From positions 274,315 through 338,314 of the forward strand of contig NZ_JACEGD010000001.1 in assembly GCF_016031635.1 (NCBI RefSeq): a stretch of 64,000 nt of DNA. The letters run 5' to 3'. The DNA is from Bradyrhizobium diversitatis (lineage in GTDB: Bacteria; Pseudomonadota; Alphaproteobacteria; Rhizobiales; Xanthobacteraceae). The position numbers and the translations under genes were made by a program. The notes beneath the pieces are model-generated. The model saw only the letters and a program-made list of their open reading frames with translations, had not been told where the DNA came from and searched no databases. Shown one piece after another: positions 35,616 to 45,038 of this stretch (position 1 is its first letter; every line of letters begins with the position of its first letter).

Positions 35616-35637
35616 GGGCGTCAGTATTGCGCTTTCG

Positions 35638-35766
35638 TGCCCCGGACGCAGCGCAGCGATGCGCTGCAGAGCCGGGGCCCATCTCACCGCAAGCTACCGT
35701 GGAGCGTTCTGGGTCCCCGGCTCTGCACCGCAACGCTTGCGCGTTGCAGCTCGTCCGGGACACGAG
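35638..35766. repeat. Bradyrhizobium-type palindromic intergenic repeat
   Basis: Two inverted arms. The left (about 35638-35681) contains CCCCGGACGCAGCGCAGCG and GAGCCGGGGCCCA. The right (35709-35766) contains CTGGGTCCCCGGCTCTGC, an inner hairpin GCAACGCTTGCGCGTTGC, and TCCGGGACACGAG. The right arm recurs at 54982-55039 with few changes. It fills the gap between the molybdoenzyme and the AraC gene. Confidence 0.7.
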
Positions 35767-35850
35767 GACTTGCAGCGGCGAGATCGGGAGCAGCAAACAA
35801 GTTGAGGCATACCCCTCGTGATCCCTGTCGTCCGTCGCTCGCCGGATCAG

Positions 35851-36828
35851 CTATGCAGCCGCGCTGGCGATCCAATCCCGCTCCGGAGACGCGTGCCGCC
35901 TCGGCCGCGCTTCGACCTTGAGCTGTCCGTCCACGTTGGCAAGGCGCCAGCGCGCCGGAGATTGACCGCTGATGCGCTTGAAGACGGTCGAAAAATGCGC
36001 CTGCGTGCTGAAGCCCACCGCGAGCGCGATATCCGCCAATGGCCGCTCGGTGGTCGCGAGCAGAGTCTTCGCATGCTCGACCCGCTGCGTCAGCAGATAT
36101 TCGCGGGGACGATAACCGGTCGCGGCGCGGAATTGTGCCGCAAAGTGCATCCTGGACAGGCCGGCGACATTGGCGAGCTCGGACAGGCTGATGCAGCGGT
36201 CGAAATGATCGGCGATGTGCTGCTCGACGCGCCGCAGCCGCCATTTCGGCAAGGCATTGACCTTGACGCGCGGCAGCTCCATCCGGGTGAGATGCATCGC
36301 CAGGGTCTGGCCGATGCAGCGCGTGAACTGCAGGTCCGCGGCGTCACCATGTTCGATCAGCGCCTTGGCGAGCTCCGCAGCGAGCGGATCGCGCAACAGC
36401 ACGAGGTCATTCAGCCCGTCGGCGTGCGCCGGAAGATGGTCCGTGGAGATGTGGACGTGCAGGAAGGCGCTCGGCGACTGGAATTGTACGCCGAGAGGCT
36501 TCGACGGCGCGGTGACATACAGCGACCCCGCCGGCATGGTCCCTTCGAAGATGATCCGGCCATCCCGTATCAGCTTCGCGCGCGTGGTCTTCAGGGCAAT
36601 GCCGACGAAATAGCGATCATCCGGCGTCGTCGTTTCGTGCGACGAGGTGCTCCGCGGGTCGTCCCATCGCGAGATCGTGATCTCCTCGATCATGCCCTCT
36701 TGAGTGCGATCGATCTGACGCCACCGGCTCTCCCGGGCGATCGCCTGTGTGGGGCGATGACCCTCATGATCCCGCGGGGCGGCCGGAAATTCAATCCAGG
36801 CGCGCGCCGCGTGCAAGTTGCTCGACAT
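35851..36828 (-). CDS. AraC-family transcriptional regulator
   Basis: 325 residues. The C-terminal AraC/XylS domain (about 215-310) has two helix-turn-helix units: ISLSELANVAGLSRMHFAAQF and LADIALAVGFSTQAHFSTVFKR. The N-terminal 200 residues form a cupin-like sensor region without a recognisable ligand motif. The predicted start faces a cluster of 10-bp-period CTAAC repeats (36931-36957) about 105 bp upstream, in the same orientation as at the other putative targets, so it may be controlled by the winged-helix ATPase family. Effector unknown. Confidence 0.85.
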   Translation of the reverse strand: MSSNLHAARAWIEFPAAPRDHEGHRPTQAIARESRWRQIDRTQEGMIEEITISRWDDPRSTSSHETTTPDDRYFVGIALKTTRAKLIRDGRIIFEGTMPAGSLYVTAPSKPLGVQFQSPSAFLHVHISTDHLPAHADGLNDLVLLRDPLAAELAKALIEHGDAADLQFTRCIGQTLAMHLTRMELPRVKVNALPKWRLRRVEQHIADHFDRCISLSELANVAGLSRMHFAAQFRAATGYRPREYLLTQRVEHAKTLLATTERPLADIALAVGFSTQAHFSTVFKRISGQSPARWRLANVDGQLKVEARPRRHASPERDWIASAAA

Positions 36829-36930
36829 CGTTCGTCCTCTCCTGGTTTCGCCGTGGCTTGCAACGACCGGCAGGCGCGCAAACCAATGCTTTCCATGCTG
36901 AGAGGATAAACGTGAGCTGGCCAGGACGCT

Positions 36931-36957
36931 CGTTAGGGGTGATTAGGAACTGTTAGA
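36931..36957 (-). promoter_or_regulatory. CTAAC direct repeats, 10-bp period (site A)
   Basis: On the plus strand TTAG recurs at 36933, 36943 and 36953, exactly 10 bp apart. Read toward the AraC gene the units are CTAAC, CTAAT, CTAAC. The nearest unit is 104 bp from the AraC start. The gap 36829-37181 (353 bp) otherwise holds only the unmarked promoter of the regulator gene that follows and a lone GTTAGG near 37003. Confidence 0.65.
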
Positions 36958-37181
36958 TTCTGTGGGTGTGCATCAGGTGTGACAGCTCGTCGCAGAGGGG
37001 CCGGTTAGGACCAATTTGTCACGCATTTTGCGCGAACGGGACTGGCTCGAGGAGGGCACAAGGCATCGCCAGGCGACCAACGCGCGGTGCGGGTTCGTGC
37101 AGTGCCTTCGCTGGACCGCGCTGCGGCGCCTTGTATAGTCGCGCTGCGTTTCGAGGAAGCAGTCGTCAAGATGGGCGCGAT

Positions 37182-39931
37182 GTGACCGAGCTTTCGGCAG
37201 GACATGACCGCCGCAGCGGCGACACTGGGCTGATCCTTGATCTCGATGCCGTCTCGTTCGGACCATTTTCGCTGCGTTCGCGGCTGCTGGAGAAGGACGG
37301 CGTGCCGGTCAAGCTCGGCAGCCGGGCGATGGACATTTTGCGGCTGCTCGTCAGCCGTGCCGGCGAGGTGGTGCCGAAGAACGAGATTCTCGCCTACGCG
37401 TGGTCCGGCCTCTCCGTCGAGGAGATCAGCCTGCGGGTCCATGTCGCGGAGCTGCGCAAGGTGCTCGGCGACGGCAAGGATGGCGCCCGCTACATCACCA
37501 ACGTTCCGGGCGGGACGACGTCGTGGCCGAGCTGTCGAAGCGCCTGCTCCGCGATCGCTTCGTCACGCTGCGAGGGCCGGGTGGCATCGGCAAGACCACC
37601 GTTGCGGCCGCGCTCGCGCATGACATGTGCGACAGATTCAAGGGAAACGTCCATTTCCTCGAATTCGGTCCGCTGCAGGATGCCGCGCTGGTCGCGAGCA
37701 CGGTTGCCGCCGCGCTGGGCCTCGTCGTGCATCACAACGACCCCGCAGTCAGCATCGTCAATTTTCTGCGCGGGCGACGGCTGCTTTTCATTCTCGACAG
37801 CTGCGAGCACGTCATCGACGAGGTCGCGCGTCTCGCGGAAGCCATCTACCGTGAGGCGCCCGGCGTCGCCATCCTGGCAACCAGCCGCGAGTCGCTGCTG
37901 GTGGAGGGGGAGCAGATCTTTGAACTCGCTCCTCTGCCAGGTCCGCCGCAGAACGCTCGTCTCAGCGCCGGTGAGGTGCTGGGTTATCCGGCAGCGCGTC
38001 TGTTCGTGGACCGCGCCGTCGCGGCAGGCCATCGGGACGCCATCACGGACGAGGACGTGGGAGTCCTGGTCCGGATCTGCGGCAAGCTCGACGGCATCGC
38101 CCTTGCGATCGAGCTGGCCGCCGCGCGCGTTGGTCTCTACGGATTGCGCGAGATGGCGGCGCTGCTCGACAGCCATTTGCAGCTCGAATGGCGCGGGCGG
38201 CGAACGGCGCCGCCGCGCCAGCAGACGCTCGGCGCCACGCTCGATTGGAGCTTCGGCCTGGTCGGCGAGAGCGAGCGCATCGTGTTCCAGCGCCTCGCCA
38301 TCTTCGCGGGTCCCTTCACGTTGCAGGGCGCGATAGCGGTGGCGACTGACGCCGCGACGGCGGAGGATCGCGTCGTCCACGCGTTGGAGCAACTCGTGGC
38401 CAAGTCGCTGGTATCGGCGCAACCGGACGGCGCGTCGCGGCGCTATCGCCTGCTGGATGCGACGCGTGCCTATGCCATGCAGAAGCTGGTAGGTGGCGGC
38501 GAGGCCGACACGATCGCGCGCCGCCATGCCGGATATGTTCAACGCACGCTCGAAGCCGGCATGACAGAGCCGGACAGCCGCGACCAGGCGTCCCGGGGAC
38601 AGGAGCGGGCCGGCCTGCTCGCCGACGCTCGCGCGGCACTGGCGTGGAGCTACGCCAATGTTGACGGCGCCGGCCTGCGCGTGCCGCTGGCGGGCAGCTG
38701 CACGAGGCTGTTCGTCGAGCTCAGCTTGCTGAACGAAGCGCGCATATGGTCCGAACGGGCACTCGCAACGCTCGGTGAGGCCGAGCGGGGCGACAGATGG
38801 GAGCTCGAGCTCCAGTCGACGCTCGGTCATGCCCTCATGTTCACCGAGCGCAACAGCGGGCAGGCGGAAGCGGCGCTCAGGCGTGGGCTGGAGATTTCGG
38901 AAACGCTCGGCGACCATGCCAATACCTTCCGGCTGCTGTCGCGGCTGAATATGTTCTACCGCCGGACCGGCGGCTATCGGCATCTGGTGCCGACTGCGCG
39001 CCACGCCGAGCGGATTGCCCGCCTGATCGGCGATACCGCAGGCGTTGCCGGCAGCAAGGCGCTGCTCGGCGTGTCCTATCACCTCGCCGGGGACCAGCTC
39101 GAGGCCCAGGCCCATCTCGACGAGGGCCTGCGCGACGACGCCGCGCTGCGTGGCACTCAACCCGGACATTTCGCCTATTCGCGCACGCCGCAGATTCCGC
39201 TTGCGCGCGTGCTATGGCTGCGCGGCTTTCCCGACCGTGCGCTCGAATGCATCCGTCCGCTCGTCGGCGCGTCAGCGCCGCGCGACGTGGTCATGCATTG
39301 TATCGCGTTATGCTGGTCCGCCTCGGTGTTCGGCTGGGTTGGCGACTGGTCCTCCGTCGAGGCCATGACCGGTCGCCTGGTGAAGCATGCGAACCTGCAC
39401 GGGCTCGTTCCTTACGAAGCCGTCGCGACCGGCTTTCGGGCGCAGGCCATGATCGCCCGCGGCGAGGTCCCCGGCGGCATCGACCTGTTGCGGACTGCGC
39501 TCCCGCGCCTGCACGCGGATCGCTACGAACTCTACGCGTCGGCGTTCGCAGCCGATCTGTCCCGGGGATTGGCGGCACTCGGACGGCTGCCGGACGCACA
39601 AGAGATGCTGCACGAGACCATTGCGCGGATCGAGCAGGAAGGCGGCGCCTTCGACATGCCGGAGCTGCTCCGTCTGCGGGGCGAGCTCGAGGCGCATGGC
39701 GGAGACCTCGCAGCTGCCGAGGCAAGTCTGGTCGCGTCGGCGACGCTCGCCGAGCACCAGGGCGCATTGGCCTGGCTGTTGCGAACCGAGATGTCGCTGG
39801 CGCGGCTGCGAGACCGTCAAGGTGTGCCAGATTCGCTTGAGCGGCTCGCCAGCACCTACGCCCGATTCTCCGAGGGGTTCGAGACCGCCGATCTCAGGGC
39901 GGCACGGCTGATGCTGGATCAGTCGGCCTGA
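37182..39931 (+). pseudogene. Winged-helix/STAND ATPase regulator 1, frameshifted at the domain junction
   Basis: First of three paralogues. Codons from GTG 37182 encode an OmpR/PhoB-type winged helix (FGPFSLRSRLLEKDG ... VHVAELRKVLGDGKDG) up to NVPG near 37511. The ATPase then continues in another frame: GRDDVVAELSKRLL, Walker A RGPGGIGKTTVAA, Walker B RRLLFILDSCEHV, ILATSRES, DGIALAIELAAARV, and a helical-repeat tail to 39931. Compared with the intact paralogue, the linker of about 37 residues is missing and the frame is shifted, consistent with deletion between short CGGGC repeats. The two halves can only be made separately, if at all. Confidence 0.75.
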
Positions 39932-39956
39932 TTTTGCGCGGTCCGAAATCCCGGGC

Positions 39957-40913
39957 CTAGCCCTTGTCCTTTTCCAGGCGCGCAAGGAAGTCGCGAACGA
40001 GCGCGGCGATTTCGTCGGCGGCTTCATCCAGCGCGAAGTGGCCCGCCTCCAGGATGTGAACCTCTGCATCCGGCACATCGTCGCGATAGGCTGTGGCGCC
40101 GGCGACGGTGAAAGACGGATCGTATTTGCCCCAGACCACCAGCGTCGGCGGCCGCGTCTTGCGCAACCAGTCCTGCCATTTGGGATAGGAGGCGACGTTG
40201 GTCCGGTAATCCAGGAACAGCGTGGCCTGGATCTCGGCCTGGCCGGGACGCGTCAGGAACGCGTATTCGTCGTTCCAGGTGTCGGGGTCGTAGCGTTCGG
40301 GGTGCGGGCTTGAGCCGAGATGCCGCTGACGCGTCGCCGCCAGCGAGGTGAAATTGGCCTTGAGCGCCTCGAGCTCGTGTGCCGGATCGGCCCAGTACCT
40401 GCGACGCGCTTCCCAGAGCGGGCTCAAACCCTGCTCGTGCGACACCGCATTCTGGATGATGATTCCGCGGACACGTTCGGCATGCGCCAGCGCCATGCGG
40501 AAGCCGACCGGACCGCCGTAGTCTTGCATGAACAGAACATATTTGCCGAGACCGAGCTTCGTCGTGAGCTCTCCGATCACGCCGGCGATGTTGTCGAACG
40601 TATAGGTGAAAGTGGACGGCGGCGGCGCGCTGCTGTTGCCGAATCCGGGATAATCAGGTGCGATCACGTGATATCTGTCGGCGAGCAGCGGCAGCAGAGG
40701 CTCCCACATCCGCGACGAGGAGGGGAAGCCATGTAGCAGCAGCAGGGTCGGTGCGTCGGCGGGGCCGGCCTCGCGGTAGAAGATCTCGAGGCCCTGGATA
40801 TTGACGGTGTGATAGCTGATCGAACGCCGGCTCGATCGCAGGTCCTGTGCCGAGGCGTGCGCAGTCGCGCAGGCCAGGGCTGCCGAGAGTGCAAGGGTAG
40901 CTGGAACCTTCAT
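39957..40913 (-). CDS. Exported alpha/beta hydrolase (epoxide hydrolase/haloalkane dehalogenase-like)
   Basis: 318 residues with a signal peptide (MKVPATLALSAALACATAHA) and an alpha/beta-hydrolase fold: oxyanion segment LLLLHGFPSSSRMWEP, nucleophile elbow FMQDYGGPVGFR with Asp as nucleophile, acid near VWGKYDPSF, and His in EAGHFALDEAADEI. The Asp nucleophile is that of epoxide hydrolases and dehalogenases rather than esterases. ATG 40913 is chosen so that the signal peptide is N-terminal. Two CTAAC/ATAAC repeats lie 73 bp upstream. It is convergent with regulator 1. Confidence 0.85.
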   Translation of the reverse strand: MKVPATLALSAALACATAHASAQDLRSSRRSISYHTVNIQGLEIFYREAGPADAPTLLLLHGFPSSSRMWEPLLPLLADRYHVIAPDYPGFGNSSAPPPSTFTYTFDNIAGVIGELTTKLGLGKYVLFMQDYGGPVGFRMALAHAERVRGIIIQNAVSHEQGLSPLWEARRRYWADPAHELEALKANFTSLAATRQRHLGSSPHPERYDPDTWNDEYAFLTRPGQAEIQATLFLDYRTNVASYPKWQDWLRKTRPPTLVVWGKYDPSFTVAGATAYRDDVPDAEVHILEAGHFALDEAADEIAALVRDFLARLEKDKG

Positions 40914-40985
40914 GTCATTGCTCCGATGGCACACGTCGTTGGTTGCTCGCGTGTGCAATCTGCACCGGGTGCCGTCTATTGGCTC

Positions 40986-41000
40986 GTTATGTATTGTTAG
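40986..41000 (-). promoter_or_regulatory. CTAAC direct repeats, 10-bp period (site B)
   Basis: Read toward the exported hydrolase: CTAAC-N5-ATAAC (plus strand GTTAT at 40986, GTTAG at 40996). Spacing is exactly 10 bp, and the edge lies 73 bp before the hydrolase start. Confidence 0.6.
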
Positions 41001-41041
41001 GCGTTGAGAGCAGTGGTCGCCGCTCCCGCGGGTGGTCGTCT

Positions 41042-41749
41042 CTACTCGAAGATGGCGTCGAAGATCTCGACGTCCATCAGCACGGGCCTGGCGATGACCG
41101 TTCCGTCAGGCTGCAGCGTCTGCACGCGTCGAAGTGTCGGCACGACGATGCCGCAGAAGCTGTCATGAGCCCAGGAGAAGTGTGCGACCTTGTTTCCGAA
41201 GAGATCGTGGTCCGTCCGCCGTTGCAGGGCGCTCTCGTCGAAATAGAAGATCTGTTCAGGCGCGAGCGTGATGAGGTGCGGGGGGAATTGTGCCCTGAGC
41301 CGCCGCCACGTCTCGGCGCCCTCGCGCCAGGGCGGCAGCTCCTCCACCGCGACATCGGGATGGGCGAGCAGGAACGGGCTGGTCAGATAGTTCCAGATCG
41401 CGACGCCGCAGAAGAAGACCAGATGCAGTTCGTCGGCAAGCGCAGACGAGCCGGGCTCGGTCAACGCGAGGCTCGGGTTGCGCCAGGTTCGCAGAACTTC
41501 GCCATCCAGGCTCTCGATCGTGATCGCGTCGGGTTGAAAGGAGCCGGAGTGTTCGCCCCCGGTGATGCCGGTGAACCGGAGCGATTGCGCGCGGGTTGAG
41601 CCTTCCGCGGTCACGTCCTTGAATTCCTGGGCATGTCCGGCGCTGGAGAACAGCGATCCGCCGACGGAAAGGTGGAGCGTAAACCGGTTCAGGCTGTTCC
41701 AGTGGGTCAAGCCGCCGCTGGCATCCATTACGTCGTCGAGAAGCGCCAT
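41042..41749 (-). CDS. Conserved-looking protein of unknown function, 235 residues
   Basis: Unrecognised family. The product begins MALLDDVMDASGGLTHWNSL and has alternating beta-rich segments (NRFTLHLSVGGSLFSSAG, RFTGITGGEHSGSFQPDAI, FYFDESALQRRTDHDLF, DVEIFDAIF). There is no signal peptide or membrane segment. The pattern suggests a beta-barrel or lipocalin-like ligand-binding fold, but this is inference. Two perfect CTAAC units 10 bp apart lie 60 bp upstream, and the gene sits between the exported hydrolase and the intact regulator, so it probably belongs to their regulon. Confidence 0.7.
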   Translation of the reverse strand: MALLDDVMDASGGLTHWNSLNRFTLHLSVGGSLFSSAGHAQEFKDVTAEGSTRAQSLRFTGITGGEHSGSFQPDAITIESLDGEVLRTWRNPSLALTEPGSSALADELHLVFFCGVAIWNYLTSPFLLAHPDVAVEELPPWREGAETWRRLRAQFPPHLITLAPEQIFYFDESALQRRTDHDLFGNKVAHFSWAHDSFCGIVVPTLRRVQTLQPDGTVIARPVLMDVEIFDAIFE

Positions 41750-41808
41750 GTCCCGCCATATCCACCATGAAGTGTCGCCACCATGGCGGGGCGCAGGCGG
41801 CTTGGCGT

Positions 41809-41823
41809 GTTAGAAGTTGTTAG
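41809..41823 (-). promoter_or_regulatory. CTAAC direct repeats, 10-bp period (site C)
   Basis: Plus strand GTTAG at 41809 and 41819; toward the 41042-41749 gene this reads CTAAC-N5-CTAAC. A third partial unit follows at 41829. The edge is 60 bp from the start codon. Confidence 0.65.
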
Positions 41824-41867
41824 GAGTTGCGAGCAGGCAGTTTGGCGGTATGCCGTTGAAGATGCTG

Positions 41868-44711
41868 TCAATTCAGCGTGCCCAGCAACTCCGTTGCGGC
41901 GACCAGATCGCGGGTCTGGAGCCCCTCCTGGTAGCGCCCGACGAGCGGGGCGAGCAAGTCGCGTGCGTCGCCGGCCTTTCCGGCCTCGCGCCAGATGCGA
42001 CCGAGGCTGATCGCGCCCCGGAGCTCCCAGCCGACTGCGCATTGGCGCTGCGACAGATCGAGCGATTCGCGCAAGCAGCTCTCGGCCTCCACCGCGCTGC
42101 CCGACCGGGCGAGGATGTCGCCTTTGACCCTGAGCATCTCCGGCATGTCGAAGGACTCCCCATGATCGGGAATCTGGGCGATCGCCTCGTTGATCGTCCG
42201 CAGGGCGTCGTCGGGCTGATTCTGGGACGCGAGACCCTCCGCGAGCGCCGTTGCAAACACGGTCGTCATGATCCGGTGCCGGGCCGCGTGCAACGTGGCC
42301 TGACTGCGGCGAAGGTGCTCGATGCCCGCGGCAACGTCGCCGCGGCGCAGCAGCAGCTCGCCCTTCTGGCCGATGCCGACCGCGTGATAGGGCCCGAGGA
42401 AGTGCCGCGCCGAATGGTCGATCAGCCGCTCGATCAGGATTTCGGCGTTGTCCCAGTCGCCGACCCAGAGGAACACGTAGATCGTCCAGATCAGGGAGAT
42501 GCCGAGGGTCAGCGGCTGTTCGAGCAGCTCGGCCTCGCGAACCGTGTATCTGGCGGCCTCGATCGCACGCTCGGGCCGGCCGGTGAGCCAGAGTCCGCGC
42601 GCCAGCGCCACCAGCGCCACGATGCGGTCGTCATAGCCGAGATGGCCGATGTTCAGCCGTTGCGAGCCGGGATTGTGCACCATCGCGCTCTCGCAGAACC
42701 GAACCGCCTTGTCCTGGTTGCCGATCAGATGATGCGCCACGCCCAGCATCCATTCGACGTTCAGCGTGGCGGTGGGATCGTTCAGCTTTCGCGCCACGCT
42801 CTCGCCCTGTTCGCCGATTCCGAGCGCGCCGTGAAAATCTCCGACCCTGGTCAGGTAGATGTGCAATCCGCGCAGCAGCCAGAGCTGCCAGTGCAGGTCC
42901 TCGAGCTCCCGGGCAAGCTGGAGACTGCGCGTGAATGCCGACCGGACGCCTTCGGTATTGCCCTGCGTGAACATCACGGAGACGCCGAGCGCGGCCTGCA
43001 AGGTCATCTCCTTGCGGCTGTCCGCGGCGCGCGCATCCGGCGACGCCAGCGCCTGCCGGGTCCAGCGGTAGCATTCCGTCAGCAAGGTCAGTTCGAGGAA
43101 GAACTGCGCCGCCGAGGCCGCCAGATCGACGCCGATCGTCCGATCGCCGCTCTCCGAAAAGCTGAAGGTCAGCGCGGCCCTGACATTCGGCAAATGGTCG
43201 GCATAGGGAAGGAAGCCGCCGGCGCTCTGCATGCCAGTGGATTTGAGGGCAATGTCGTGGAGGAAGTCGCGGAAATACTCGGCGTGGGCGCGTGCGACGC
43301 GGTCCGCTTCCCCGTTCTCGACGAGCTTGTCCGCGACGAAGGCGCGGGTGGTGTCGAGCAGGCGATAGCGCAGCCGCCGCTCCGTGGGCGAGGTCGCGAT
43401 CAGGGATTTGGACAGCAGGTTCGAAATCGCTTCGACGGCTTCGGGCTCACTGATCCCCTGGCAGGATGCGACGGCAAGCGCGGCCTCCAGCGTGAACGGC
43501 CCGACGAACACCGACAGGCCGCGCAGCGTCGCGCTTTCGGCCGGCGGCAGCAGGTCGTAGCTCCAGGCCAGCGCCGCGCTCAAGGTCTGGTGCCGCGGAA
43601 TTGCGGTACGCCGTCCCCGCCACAGCAGCGAGAAGCGGCTGTCCAGCAGCGAGGCGGTGCCGGCAATGCCATAGGCGTTCACACGTCCGGCCGCGAGCTC
43701 GATCGCGAGCGCAATGCCGTCCAGTCGCCGGCAGATCTCGGCGACGAGCGGGGCATCCTCATCGCGGAGTTCGAATTCGCTCAGACTCTCGGCAATGCGT
43801 TCCACGAAGAGCTGGCTTGCGGGATAAGCAAGGATGTCAGCAATGCCGAGCCCCTCGCGCTCCGGCGGGCAATCCAGCGGAAACAGCCGATGGACGCGTT
43901 CACCTTCTGCGCGAAAGGATTCGCGGCTGGTGGCCAGGATATGCAGCTGCGGCGTCTCACGGACCAGGCGCTCAGCCAGAGGGGCGAGTTCGTCGAGGAT
44001 ATGCTCGCAACTGTCGAGCACCAGCAGGATCCGCCGGCTGCGCAGGACCGTCAGCAGATCCGGTATCGGGTCCTCGGAATTGACGGTCAGGCCCAGCACG
44101 GCCGCTATGGTTCCGGGGACGAGCCGGGTATCGGTCAGCGCGCCGAAATCGACGAAGCACACCTGGCCGTCGAAGGCCGCGAGCTCGCCCTGCGCGACGG
44201 CGAGTGCGACCGACGTCTTGCCGATCCCGCCGGGGCCGACGATGGTGACGAAGCGATGCTGGGCAAGCTCGGCGGAGATTCTCTCGACCGCATCGTCCCG
44301 GCCGATCATCTTCGCGAGCGGCGAGGGCAGCGAGGAGGGCGAAGCGGCGGGCGGGCTCGTCCTGCTCTCCGATGCTGCGGGCCGGAGCAACGGAGCCGTG
44401 AAACAATAGCCACGTCCCGGGACGTTGACGACGTAGCGCGAACCTTCGCCTGCATCGCCCAAAGCCTTGCGCAGCGTCGTGACGTGGAAGCGCAGGCTGC
44501 CTTCGTCCACGTTCACGTCGGCCCAGATGCGCTTGATCAACTCCCGCTTGTCAATGACCTCTCCGGCGCGCTCGGCGAGAAAAATGAGGATGTCGAGCGC
44601 ACGGCCGCCGAGGGGAAGCGGGGCGCCGTCCTTTTCCAGCAGCCGCGATTTCACGAACAGGCGGAACGGCCCAAAGGCTATGACCGAATCCTGCTCGTTA
44701 GTGTCCGGCAC
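41868..44711 (-). CDS. Winged-helix/STAND ATPase transcriptional regulator 2 (intact)
   Basis: 947 residues; the only uninterrupted member of the three paralogues. The OmpR/PhoB-type winged helix spans residues about 10-105 (FGPFRLFVKSRLLEKDGAPL ... LRFHVTTLRKALGD ... NVPGRGYCF). A proline/serine linker follows, then a STAND/NB-ARC-like ATPase: MIGRDDAVERI, Walker A GPGGIGKTSVAL (about 165), Walker B RRILLVLDSCEHI, ILATSRESF, and DGIALAIELAAGRV. About 450 residues of helical, TPR-like repeats end the protein. The start is GTG 44711. Such proteins act as switches in which ligand binding at the repeat arm and ATP binding permit oligomerisation and DNA binding. Its upstream region shares a 23-bp element with regulator 3. 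Confidence 0.85.
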   Translation of the reverse strand: MPDTNEQDSVIAFGPFRLFVKSRLLEKDGAPLPLGGRALDILIFLAERAGEVIDKRELIKRIWADVNVDEGSLRFHVTTLRKALGDAGEGSRYVVNVPGRGYCFTAPLLRPAASESRTSPPAASPSSLPSPLAKMIGRDDAVERISAELAQHRFVTIVGPGGIGKTSVALAVAQGELAAFDGQVCFVDFGALTDTRLVPGTIAAVLGLTVNSEDPIPDLLTVLRSRRILLVLDSCEHILDELAPLAERLVRETPQLHILATSRESFRAEGERVHRLFPLDCPPEREGLGIADILAYPASQLFVERIAESLSEFELRDEDAPLVAEICRRLDGIALAIELAAGRVNAYGIAGTASLLDSRFSLLWRGRRTAIPRHQTLSAALAWSYDLLPPAESATLRGLSVFVGPFTLEAALAVASCQGISEPEAVEAISNLLSKSLIATSPTERRLRYRLLDTTRAFVADKLVENGEADRVARAHAEYFRDFLHDIALKSTGMQSAGGFLPYADHLPNVRAALTFSFSESGDRTIGVDLAASAAQFFLELTLLTECYRWTRQALASPDARAADSRKEMTLQAALGVSVMFTQGNTEGVRSAFTRSLQLARELEDLHWQLWLLRGLHIYLTRVGDFHGALGIGEQGESVARKLNDPTATLNVEWMLGVAHHLIGNQDKAVRFCESAMVHNPGSQRLNIGHLGYDDRIVALVALARGLWLTGRPERAIEAARYTVREAELLEQPLTLGISLIWTIYVFLWVGDWDNAEILIERLIDHSARHFLGPYHAVGIGQKGELLLRRGDVAAGIEHLRRSQATLHAARHRIMTTVFATALAEGLASQNQPDDALRTINEAIAQIPDHGESFDMPEMLRVKGDILARSGSAVEAESCLRESLDLSQRQCAVGWELRGAISLGRIWREAGKAGDARDLLAPLVGRYQEGLQTRDLVAATELLGTLN

Positions 44712-44766
44712 GGGCCAACAATTCCAGTCAATGAGCTGAAGTGTGCAATTTGATTAGCAGATCGAG

Positions 44767-44789
44767 GCGTCCAGTAAACTGGCCGAAAG
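44767..44789 (-). promoter_or_regulatory. 23-bp element shared with regulator 3 upstream region
   Basis: Identical to 53349-53371, with core CCAGT-AA-ACTGG (44771-44782). It ends 56 bp before the regulator 2 start. Read in gene direction, TTTACT is followed 16 bases later by TAATCA, so it could be a conserved promoter as well as an operator. Confidence 0.6.
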
Positions 44790-44945
44790 TGGCGAAATCG
44801 CGTGGCCGACCGCCGATTGCACCGGGACGTGTGTCGCAAATTTTGCTTAAACGCGAGCGGCTTACGACGCGACTGCGATAATTCGTCAGCGCGCCTGACC
44901 CTCGAGACAGGCGTGTCCGCTGCGCGATCGCGGGCGCCGCCGATC

Positions 44946-44970
44946 ATAACAGAATCTTGCAACGTCTAAC
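44946..44970 (+). promoter_or_regulatory. CTAAC-type direct repeats, 10-bp period (site E)
   Basis: ATAAC (44946), CTTGC (44956) and CTAAC (44966) fall exactly 10 bp apart, in the direction of the kinase gene whose start is 69 bp downstream. The middle unit is degenerate, so this is the weakest of the five sites. The rest of 44712-45038 shows no gene. Confidence 0.45.
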
Positions 44971-45038
44971 GGGCAAAACGCGCGCGACGCATCCACTATA
45001 GCGTTTGAGTGAGATCCTGTTTCAACGGGGAGGCTATG

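Noticed and set aside
37490..39169. Long minus-strand open frame opposite regulator 1
   Set aside because: High-GC shadow frame; the plus strand carries unmistakable ATPase motifs.
44692..44704. GTTAG at the very start of regulator 2, considered as a further CTAAC site
   Set aside because: A single unit without a 10-bp partner, lying inside the first codons (ACT AAC GAG); probably chance.
41817..44753. 978-codon plus-strand open frame covering regulator 2
   Set aside because: The minus strand encodes the complete winged-helix/ATPase/repeat protein; the plus frame has no recognisable motif.
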